Assembly (NCBI GenBank): GCA_964462135.1
Contig: CAYWWK010000009.1
Coordinates: 15,830 to 79,829 of the forward strand
Source of the DNA: MGBC163016 sp964462135
GTDB taxonomy: Bacteria; Actinomycetota; Coriobacteriia; Coriobacteriales; Eggerthellaceae
DNA: 64,000 bases
Reading direction: 5' to 3'
A program made the position numbers and the translations under genes. Below, in pieces: positions 57,775 to 64,000 of the stretch; position 1 is the stretch's first letter; each line of letters opens with the position of its first letter. The notes beneath the pieces are model-generated. The model made no database searches. It saw only the letters and a program-made list of their open reading frames with translations, and was not told where the DNA came from.

Positions 57775-59310
57775 ATGACCGACAGCAATGCATCCTCCAT
57801 CCATTTCGGCACCGATGGCTGGCGAGCCATCATCGGCGAAGGATTCACCTGCGAAAACATCGTCAAGGTGGCTGATGCCGCAGCCCAGGTGTTCAAGGCA
57901 GCTGCCGAAGAGGCCGGTGCCATCCCCGAGAACCCGGGTGTGCTCTATGTCGGGCACGATTGCAGGCAGGATGCCCATGCCTACGCAGCCCTCGCGGCGC
58001 AGGTGGCGGCTGAACACGGTTTCACGGTCGTTCTGACGAAGGATTACTGCCCCACCCCCACGCTTTGCTGGTCAGTGGCGCATGACCCCGCTGCTGTGGG
58101 TGGACTCATGCTGACCAGCAGCCACAATCCTGCCGAATACCTTGGCGTGAAGCTGCGCATGGCCGATGGCGGTGCCAGCCCGAAGGATTTCACTGACATC
58201 GTCGAGGACGTCATCGCCCAAACCGATGAGAAGGGGTTCGAAGACCCCGCCATCGGACTTCTGGCCAACCTCAAGACAGCCGATATCATCCAAGCGCTGC
58301 AGACAGGGTCATCCCTCGCGAGCCTTGTCAGCGAAGAGCCCGCGGAAACCAAGACCGTGGAAGTGCGCGACCTGATGCCTCCCTACCTGGATGCCCTGCG
58401 CCAACAGGTCGATGCCGATGTCATTCGCGATGCCAATCTTCGTGTCGTGGTTGATCCGCTCTACGGCGCAGGTCGACATCATCTGGCAAACCTCCTGCGC
58501 GAGATGGGAGTCACGGTGGAAGAGATCCACAACACCGAAGATCCCACCTTCGCCGGGCTTCACCCTGAACCCATCCAGCCATGGGTGGACGAGGGTCTTG
58601 CAAAGGTGGCTGAGCTGGGATATGACGCGCTGTTCACCAATGACGGAGATGCCGACCGTATAAGCGCCGGTGACTCTTCGGGCAACTTCGTCAATCCTCA
58701 TCGAATCATAACCTTGGTCACGCAAAACCTTGCTGATCGCGGCGGTCGTGGACGAGTCGTGTCCACCGTCACAGCCTCACAGCAGCTGGCGAACGCCTGC
58801 GACGCGCTCGGGTTGGAATACGTCACCACTCCAGTGGGATTCAAGTGGATCTACGCTGAAATGGAACGAGGCGGCGTGCTGGTTGGTGGGGAGGAGTCCG
58901 GCGGCATCGGACTGCCGGGCCATGTGAAGGAACGCGATGGGCTTCTCATGGCGCTGCTCCTCACCGAAATGATGGCGAAAGAGGGCAAGGATCTGGGACG
59001 GCTGGTGGCGGATGCGAACGATCGCTTCGGCAGCTTCTGCTTCAATCGACGCGGTCTTCGCCTGGATCCCCAGCAAGAGAGCCACGCAGATGCAATCCTG
59101 TCGGGCGACGATATCCCGAACCGCATAGCAGGCAAAGGCGTTGCCGCTACCGATCAACGCGATGGCTTGAAGCTCATGCTTGAGGATGGCTCGTGGGTGA
59201 TGATGCGAAAATCCGGCACCGAGCCATTGGTGCGCATCTACGCAGAGGCTTCCTCTGAGACAGAGGTCGATACGCTGCTCGATTGGGCAGAGGACATGCT
59301 GCTGGCATAA
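57775..59310 (+). CDS. Phosphoglucomutase/phosphomannomutase
   Basis: An alpha-D-phosphohexomutase of 511 residues. Four domains are in order: FGTDGWRAIIGEGFT at the N-terminus; the phosphoserine loop LMLTSSHNPAEYLGVKL near residue 115; the magnesium loop FTNDGDADRI near residue 290; the sugar-binding VGGEESGGIG near residue 370; and the phosphate-binding RKSGTEPLVRIY near residue 480. It interconverts sugar 1- and 6-phosphates for glycogen, wall or glycan synthesis. Substrate preference (glucose or mannose) is not certain. GGGCAGACC precedes the ATG and no neighbour is obviously coupled. Confidence 0.95.
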   Translation: MTDSNASSIHFGTDGWRAIIGEGFTCENIVKVADAAAQVFKAAAEEAGAIPENPGVLYVGHDCRQDAHAYAALAAQVAAEHGFTVVLTKDYCPTPTLCWSVAHDPAAVGGLMLTSSHNPAEYLGVKLRMADGGASPKDFTDIVEDVIAQTDEKGFEDPAIGLLANLKTADIIQALQTGSSLASLVSEEPAETKTVEVRDLMPPYLDALRQQVDADVIRDANLRVVVDPLYGAGRHHLANLLREMGVTVEEIHNTEDPTFAGLHPEPIQPWVDEGLAKVAELGYDALFTNDGDADRISAGDSSGNFVNPHRIITLVTQNLADRGGRGRVVSTVTASQQLANACDALGLEYVTTPVGFKWIYAEMERGGVLVGGEESGGIGLPGHVKERDGLLMALLLTEMMAKEGKDLGRLVADANDRFGSFCFNRRGLRLDPQQESHADAILSGDDIPNRIAGKGVAATDQRDGLKLMLEDGSWVMMRKSGTEPLVRIYAEASSETEVDTLLDWAEDMLLA

Positions 59311-59379
59311 ACATGCCCACCGTGTCCCATCGGATGGTTTACGGACTGGCTGCATCATGTCGAACGCCCCCATCACTGC

Positions 59380-59385
59380 TATACT
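59380..59385 (+). promoter_or_regulatory. Extended -10 box before the DUF4013 gene
   Basis: TGCTATACT, 35 bases before the ATG at 59420. Confidence 0.45.
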
Positions 59386-59419
59386 TTACCGATTCAATCG
59401 CTATTGAGGAGTTGGTGGC

Positions 59420-61018
59420 ATGAAGTGCCCAAAGTGCGGGCGTGAAAACGCAGCAGGTGCGCCCTTTTGCGCAGACTGCGGAAAAGCATTGTTCCCCCTG
59501 AAAGCCGCTTCTGGAGATACGGAAGCCTCTTCATTCCAGTCCACAGACCAGGCTGCGGAATCCGTGGGCGATGGCACGCTCATCCTCGCCATCGAACAGA
59601 ATCCCCTGGCACCCGAAGCAGTCGATGACGCCAACGCCGATGAGCTTCTCTCCATGATCTCCGACGGCTCCATCAGGCTTGAGCCCATCAACGATGCCAC
59701 TGATGGCGCATCGCCAGCCCCCATTCCCGTATCCCTTTCCGTTGCCTTCGAAGAACAGGAACCTGACCCTCAGCCCAATCATGACCCCCAATGGGAGCCG
59801 GTCTCAGCACCTCAGGCAGGTTCGGAGCAGGCCGCTGAAACAGCACCTCGAATCTCTGCATCCGCCATTGCAGACAAGCCTGAAGAGGATGCCCCCGAAG
59901 CGGGCGTGCTTCAGACAGACGCGGTCCAACCGCGTGCGGCTCAAGCGGACGCAACCCGCACGGTTGAAGAGCAGCAGCCTCTTCCAACCGCAGCATCACG
60001 GCCTGAGGAAGCCGTGATGCCCGACGCACCTTCAGAAGCGCAATCCCATCCCAGCACACCTGCAGCAGCCCTAGAAGCAGGCGCTGTCCCTCAGCCGGAA
60101 GCTCAACCGGAAGCCGCCTTCACGCCTTCCCCCCAGCAGCAGACAGCGGAATCCCACGAAGCAGACGCTTCTGAGCGTCCCATCATCCCACCGAACCCAG
60201 CAAGGCCACATCAGGCTCCCCTGCAGACAGGGCCTGAGGCGCAATATCAGAAGGGGTGCCTCGCCGCCGCATGGGGTGACATCATGCAAACCAAGGGCTG
60301 GTTCGGAAAGATGCTGCTTCTGGGGCTTGTGGGCTGCGTTCCCATCCTCAACTTCTATGTGAATGGCTATGCCATGCGCTGGTCGCGAGAACTGTTCTTG
60401 GGGAAGGTTGCACCTATGCCAGAGCGCATCTTCGGGAACCGCATGTTCGTCAATGGCTTCTTCGCCTTGGTCATCGGTTTGCTTCTGAGCATCGTAGGTG
60501 GCCTTTGCGGCGCTCTTCTGGGGATCATCCCCATCGTGGGAGCACTTTGCTCCATAGTGATCTACCTCATCATCTGCCTGTTCCAATATGTCGCGCTCAT
60601 GCGTACGGCCATTGCCGATCGACTGGGGGCCGCCTTTGACCTCTCCCAGATCTGGCACACCTGCTGGAAGAATCTTGGAGCGCTCTGCTGCGCCACCATC
60701 GTTCCGAATCTCATCTTCAGCGTCGTCGTCTTCGTGGTCGTCTTCGCCCTCTTCATGATCCTGGGTCTTCCCATGATCGGAAGCATCATGGAGATAGGCT
60801 ATTACGGTCCCGAAAGCCCCCAAGCCATCAACGCCGTCTTCAGTCTGCTTGGCATGATGGTCCCCTTCCTCATCATCTGCTATCTCATCGGAAGCTTCCT
60901 GAACGTGTTTTTGACAATGCTGACGATGCGCGCCACGGGCCACTACATCGCGCGATATGCTCAGGAGTGGAAAGGGGAGCAGGCTGTCATGTCCACCGCC
61001 TACATCAACGGCGTGTGA
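59420..61018 (+). CDS. Zinc-ribbon and DUF4013 membrane protein
   Basis: A 532-residue protein in three parts: an N-terminal zinc ribbon (CPKCGRENAAGAPFCADCG, residues 3-21), a long disordered Ala/Pro/Glu/Gln-rich linker (about 22-265), and a C-terminal DUF4013 membrane domain with about five helices (MLLLGLVGCVPILNFYVNGY, FALVIGLLLSIVGG and others). The composition of the linker suggests a flexible tether. The family is uncharacterised. GAGGAG lies before the ATG and a terminator follows, so it is monocistronic. Confidence 0.87.
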   Translation: MKCPKCGRENAAGAPFCADCGKALFPLKAASGDTEASSFQSTDQAAESVGDGTLILAIEQNPLAPEAVDDANADELLSMISDGSIRLEPINDATDGASPAPIPVSLSVAFEEQEPDPQPNHDPQWEPVSAPQAGSEQAAETAPRISASAIADKPEEDAPEAGVLQTDAVQPRAAQADATRTVEEQQPLPTAASRPEEAVMPDAPSEAQSHPSTPAAALEAGAVPQPEAQPEAAFTPSPQQQTAESHEADASERPIIPPNPARPHQAPLQTGPEAQYQKGCLAAAWGDIMQTKGWFGKMLLLGLVGCVPILNFYVNGYAMRWSRELFLGKVAPMPERIFGNRMFVNGFFALVIGLLLSIVGGLCGALLGIIPIVGALCSIVIYLIICLFQYVALMRTAIADRLGAAFDLSQIWHTCWKNLGALCCATIVPNLIFSVVVFVVVFALFMILGLPMIGSIMEIGYYGPESPQAINAVFSLLGMMVPFLIICYLIGSFLNVFLTMLTMRATGHYIARYAQEWKGEQAVMSTAYINGV

Positions 61019-61054
61019 GCAGCCTTGAGCTGACATTCTTCAACCAAAGCATCC

Positions 61055-61080
61055 GGGCGGCTTTCACAGCCGCCCGTTTT
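61055..61080 (+). terminator. Rho-independent terminator after the DUF4013 gene
   Basis: GGGCGGC/GCCGCCC around TTTCACA, followed by GTTTT. Confidence 0.9.
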
Positions 61081-61108
61081 GGCTCTCATGCTAGAATAGC
61101 CACCATGC

Positions 61109-61183
61109 GCCCCCGTAGCTCAATGGATAGAGCACTGGTCTCCTAAACCGGGTGTGTAGGTTCGATTCCTATCGGGGGCACCA
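61109..61183 (+). tRNA. tRNA-Arg (anticodon CCT)
   Basis: A complete 75-nt cloverleaf. GCCCCCG pairs with CGGGGGC, the anticodon loop CTCCTAA shows CCT, the T-loop is GTTCGATTC, and CCA is encoded. A TAGAAT -10 box lies 11 bases upstream. It reads AGG codons. Confidence 0.97.
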
Positions 61184-61224
61184 CCGCTGACCCATCTGGC
61201 AGCCTCTTCATCCCAAGGAGCATC

Positions 61225-62349
61225 ATGGCAGACATCCAACTGAGATTCGGCAAGGACCTGTTGGTGGTGGGCACCCCCATCCAGCAGCAGCTGGCTACCA
61301 TCATGGATGCAGCATTCCAAGACGACCTGAATGGAGAGGATGCCACGTCCGAGGAGGGCTTCGCGGATATCGAAGCCGACGACCCTCCTTTCGTGCAGGC
61401 AACCTTCATCAATACTGACGCTGACACCGCTGCCGAAGAGGGCTTTGAGCTTTCCCTTCTCATTGAGCCGGAGATATTCGAAGAGGCCTATCGGTTGGAA
61501 CGGGCATCGGGGGCCCAGTGTCTCGTTGCTCCCACGGCCAATCTCACTCCGGCACGCCTGGCAACCCAGCGCCTGGGCCATGCGGCTGATGACCTGGCCC
61601 GCGAGGCCATCACGGTCACCAGCGCCCTTAAGCCTGAGCATGTCTTCGTGGAAGTCGCTCCCTGCGGGCTTCCCCTTGATGCATCGTCGAAAGCCTCGCT
61701 TCTGGAGAATCGGGTTCAGTATGAGCAGGCTGCACGCCTGTTTGACCGCTATCCTTTCGACGCATTCTTCCTGAACGGGTTCGCACGAACGACCGATCTG
61801 AAATGCGCCCTCATGGGCATCCGCAAGGTGAGCGACGCTCCCATCATCGCCTGCGTTGACGTGGATGCCGAAGGAATGCTTGCCCCGCTGTCCCGCAGGC
61901 CTTTTCCCAGCTGGTTCAAGAGAAGCGAATCCCTGGAGCAGGCCATGACCATCATGGCCGAATATGGAGCGAACGCAGGGGGATTCTGCTCAGATGCCAG
62001 CATTCCGGCCATCACGGCTTTCCTGGACCGGGCAGCGGGCGTCACGACCCTTCCGAAGATGGTCCAGCTTTTCGTTGGTCCCCATACCGCCTGCTCCTCT
62101 CCTGATGATGCCTTTGATGCCGCCCTCATCCTCGCTGATGCCGGTGCTCAGTTCTTCCAAGCAACCGGGAAGGCCACTCCTCCCTATACCGGAGCCCTTG
62201 CTGCCGCCGTTGTCGGCCGAAGCGTGACAGCTGATGCATCTCAAGGCATGCGCACTGTCACCGCGCCCCCCTCAGGCGCACCGGATGCAGACCGCCTGCG
62301 TCAGATCGTCAACCATGCCTTGGGCATCGGCGAAGGGACGGACCGGTGA
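61225..62349 (+). CDS. Homocysteine S-methyltransferase-like protein without zinc cysteines
   Basis: A 374-residue protein whose middle resembles the homocysteine-binding barrel of MetH/MmuM: the GAQCLVAPTANLTPARL strand (GADIIETNTF position), the YEQAARLFDRYPFDAFFLNG helix-strand and the APIIACVDVDAEG strand. The zinc-binding GGCCGT loop of active enzymes is replaced by QATGKATPPYTGAL, with no Cys, so zinc-thiolate methyl transfer is unlikely. A short acidic N-terminal domain (residues 1-75) is extra. It overlaps the next gene by four bases (GTGA). It may be a decayed or repurposed methyltransferase. Confidence in the fold is moderate. Confidence 0.65.
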   Translation: MADIQLRFGKDLLVVGTPIQQQLATIMDAAFQDDLNGEDATSEEGFADIEADDPPFVQATFINTDADTAAEEGFELSLLIEPEIFEEAYRLERASGAQCLVAPTANLTPARLATQRLGHAADDLAREAITVTSALKPEHVFVEVAPCGLPLDASSKASLLENRVQYEQAARLFDRYPFDAFFLNGFARTTDLKCALMGIRKVSDAPIIACVDVDAEGMLAPLSRRPFPSWFKRSESLEQAMTIMAEYGANAGGFCSDASIPAITAFLDRAAGVTTLPKMVQLFVGPHTACSSPDDAFDAALILADAGAQFFQATGKATPPYTGALAAAVVGRSVTADASQGMRTVTAPPSGAPDADRLRQIVNHALGIGEGTDR

Positions 62350-62642
62350 TCGGGTCGAACAGGGAGCGCTCGCCTCACTACGGCGCGCTGCAGAAGGTGG
62401 TAGACGCCCTTTTCGAAGATGATGATGCCCCTTATCTTGAGGTGGCCGACCCAGAAGCAGCCTTCAAGGTTTCACGATTGCAGGTGGTGCTGGCCGCCGA
62501 AGCGGCTGATCTTCCCGATGAGCTCCTGCGTGTGGTGAATCTGCTGCCGCCGGGAGAATACACCCGGCTGCGTTTGACCACACAACTCAATTCCGCCATT
62601 ACCGGCCATGCATGGGGACAGGTCTTCGGCACCGTCTCCTGA
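62346..62642 (+). CDS. Small conserved-looking protein coupled to the methyltransferase-like gene
   Basis: A 98-residue protein that starts with GTG overlapping the stop of the preceding gene (GTGA), a sign of translational coupling. The middle is acidic and helical (ALQKVVDALFEDDDAPYL), and the end has LPPGEYTRLRLTTQLNSAITGHAWG, which has a defined, conserved look. No Cys, membrane segment or known motif. The pairing suggests a subunit or partner of the upstream protein; family unknown. Confidence 0.7.
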   Translation: MIGSNRERSPHYGALQKVVDALFEDDDAPYLEVADPEAAFKVSRLQVVLAAEAADLPDELLRVVNLLPPGEYTRLRLTTQLNSAITGHAWGQVFGTVS

Positions 62643-62965
62643 CAGCCTCAAGGGCCGACGCATTCTCTCTTCCGTGCTTGTCTTCCCTTTGCTTCGAAGG
62701 CACGCATCATCCATCTTTCATTTTCCTGACAGTCAGAAAAATACATCGAAAATTTCTGGATGTTCGCTTGTTTTTCTGTCGCCTTATGGATACTATATAT
62801 ACCCGCTGAGTCGAACAGAAACCACAATATATTGTGCCATCTGTTCAGAACTTGGTTGACACTCTGTGGAAACGCTGTGGATGCAGCAAAGGTTTCGCAG
62901 TGTGTGCAAGGAAAAGCAGCGCCGGTTGAACAATGCGCAAAACCAGAAGAAAAGGAAACACGAAC
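62643..62965 (+). other. Gene-free stretch: nrdD control region
   Basis: No gene. It contains an AT-rich segment with two NrdR boxes and a TTGACA at 62857-62862 that could be a -35; the matching -10 is unclear. A TTTTCCTGAC/GTCAGAAAAA dyad near 62720 may end the preceding transcript. Confidence 0.5.
62790..62837. promoter_or_regulatory. Tandem NrdR boxes
   Basis: CACAATATATTGTG (62823-62836) is a perfect dyad fitting the NrdR consensus (ACAC-WATATATW-GTGT). A second, half-conserved box, TACTATATATACCC (62791-62804), is centred 32 bases upstream, the three-turn spacing typical of NrdR site pairs. They lie before nrdD, so dATP/ATP-sensing repression is expected. Confidence 0.75.
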
Positions 62966-64000
62966 ATGCCACAAGCCATCATCAAGCGCGACGGCCGCAC
63001 CACCGAATTCCATGTCGAGAAGATCGCCTCAGCCATCGAGAAGGCCTTCCAAGCCTGTGCTGCCATGCAGGATCGCAGCACGGCGGATATGATCGCCGCC
63101 AAGGTGGCGCAGAAGCTTGATGAGGGGGCCATCGAGGGCACACCAACCGTCGAAGGCGTTCAGGACCTGGTCGAGGAAACCCTCATCGAGAGCGGCTTCG
63201 TCCAGACAGCCAAAGCCTACATACTTTATCGCGCTGAGCGCAGCCGCGTTCGCGATGTCAATTCGCGTCTGATCCAAACCCTGAAGGACATCACCTTCAG
63301 CAAGGCCGCCGACTCTGATCTCAAGCGCGAGAACGCCAACATCAACGCCGATACCGCCATGGGCACCATGCTCAAGTACGGCAGTGAATCCGCCAAGCAG
63401 TTCTACGAGATGTGCGTGATTGAGCCGAAGTTCGCCAAGGCTCACCGCGAGGGTGACATCCACATCCATGACATGGATTTCTACACGCTGACCACCACCT
63501 GCTGCCAGATCGAGCTGAAGAAGCTCTTCAAGGACGGCTTCTCCACCGGCCATGGCGTTCTGCGTGAACCCAATGACATCGCCAGCTACACCGCTCTGGC
63601 CTGCATCGCCATCCAGTCGAATCAGAACGACCAGCATGGCGGTCAATCCGTCTGTGATTTTGACTACGGTCTGGCTGACGGTGTGCGCAAGACCTATCGC
63701 CGTTTGTTCAAGAAGCACTTGGCAGAGGCCTTGGATCTGCTGACCTCCATCGAAGACGAGCGCACATTCGTCGAGGACACCCTTGCCGCCGTCGAGCGCG
63801 AGACAGAAGTGATCGCCTCCCTCGACCTTGACGAAACCTACCGTCAGAACCTCATCGGCAAGCTTTCCGATGCCGGTATCCCGTCTGCGGACATAGACAC
63901 CATCTTGGCCTATACCCAGAAGAACGCCCAGCGTGACACTGATCGCACCACCTTCCAGGCCATGGAGGCCCTGGTGCACAACCTCAATACCATGCACTCC
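62966..64000 (+). CDS. nrdD: Anaerobic ribonucleoside-triphosphate reductase, N-terminal part
   Basis: The first 345 codons of the class III ribonucleotide reductase, which makes deoxyribonucleotides without oxygen using a glycyl radical generated by NrdG. An ATP-cone (residues about 3-95, QAIIKRDGRTTEFHVEKI start) gives allosteric control. The catalytic domain begins with INADTAMGTMLKYGSESAKQ, then HREGDIHIHDMDFY and TTTCCQIEL, where active-site Cys lie, and SNQNDQHGGQSVCDFDYGL. AGGAA lies eight bases before the ATG. The frame is open to the window edge, so the glycyl radical loop is not seen. NrdR boxes lie upstream. Confidence 0.96.
   Translation, partial: MPQAIIKRDGRTTEFHVEKIASAIEKAFQACAAMQDRSTADMIAAKVAQKLDEGAIEGTPTVEGVQDLVEETLIESGFVQTAKAYILYRAERSRVRDVNSRLIQTLKDITFSKAADSDLKRENANINADTAMGTMLKYGSESAKQFYEMCVIEPKFAKAHREGDIHIHDMDFYTLTTTCCQIELKKLFKDGFSTGHGVLREPNDIASYTALACIAIQSNQNDQHGGQSVCDFDYGLADGVRKTYRRLFKKHLAEALDLLTSIEDERTFVEDTLAAVERETEVIASLDLDETYRQNLIGKLSDAGIPSADIDTILAYTQKNAQRDTDRTTFQAMEALVHNLNTMHS

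Noticed and set aside
61120..61641. 173-codon minus-strand frame ending PDRNRTYTPGLGDQ
   Set aside because: It runs antisense to the methyltransferase-like gene and its tail is the false translation of tRNA-Arg.

Overview
The window looks like chromosomal DNA of an anaerobic actinobacterium of the class Coriobacteriia, most likely family Eggerthellaceae. The evidence is a moderately high-GC genome, a fused SecDF, a cluster of cytoplasmic-type molybdopterin enzymes each paired with a small 4Fe-4S protein, major facilitator transporters, two membrane-anchored LuxR-type regulators (a hallmark arrangement of Eggerthella, Gordonibacter and Slackia relatives), FeoAB iron uptake, and an anaerobic ribonucleotide reductase. 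Genus cannot be read from the sequence alone.

Layout. 0-7.2 kb: protein export (secDF) and queuosine tRNA modification (tgt, queH, queA) with a HAD phosphatase and a tiny coupled protein. 7.2-14.9 kb: cold-shock protein, hisS-aspS with a small conserved gene, the leucine genes leuC-leuD-leuB, and tRNA-Leu. 14.9-19.8 kb: envelope genes (an NlpC/P60 hydrolase behind an array of 11-bp-phased TGTGAA repeats, a peptidoglycan-binding protein, a polyprenyl synthase, Ppx/GppA, a FtsB/DivIC-like protein). 19.9-25.9 kb: metal homeostasis (DtxR-family repressor, feoA-feoA, feoB and its Cys-rich partner) with matching AGTTA-N8-TAACT operators, plus an ABC-F ATPase. 25.9-31.2 kb: P-type cation ATPase, a flippase-like membrane protein, upp and a small helical protein.

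31.3-54.3 kb is the accessory heart. From right to left on the minus strand: a UroD-family methyltransferase and a corrinoid protein; a Mo-enzyme with a ferredoxin, an FKBP/SlyD-like isomerase, a zinc-ribbon protein and a DnaA-like ATPase; then a PucR-type regulator on the plus strand, an MFS transporter and a DUF169 protein. Two further, mutually similar Mo-enzymes each carry a 4Fe-4S subunit whose genes are identical over 356 bp. Two more MFS transporters flank a hairpin and a 29-codon reading frame, and two LuxR regulators and a second zinc-ribbon protein follow. All three Mo-enzyme genes share a TCTAG-type -10 block and a hairpin near the predicted transcript 5' end; two of them also share a 21-bp upstream element about 50 bp away. 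My reading, by inference, is a module that removes methyl groups from and/or reductively dehydroxylates plant or host aromatic compounds.

54.6-64 kb: ferrochelatase, tRNA-Pro, a 1.1-kb gene-free stretch packed with hairpins and repeats, a YtxH protein, phosphoglucomutase/phosphomannomutase, a zinc-ribbon DUF4013 membrane protein, tRNA-Arg, a homocysteine-methyltransferase-like protein without the zinc cysteines, and the start of nrdD behind two NrdR boxes. No CRISPR array, transposase or rRNA gene was seen.
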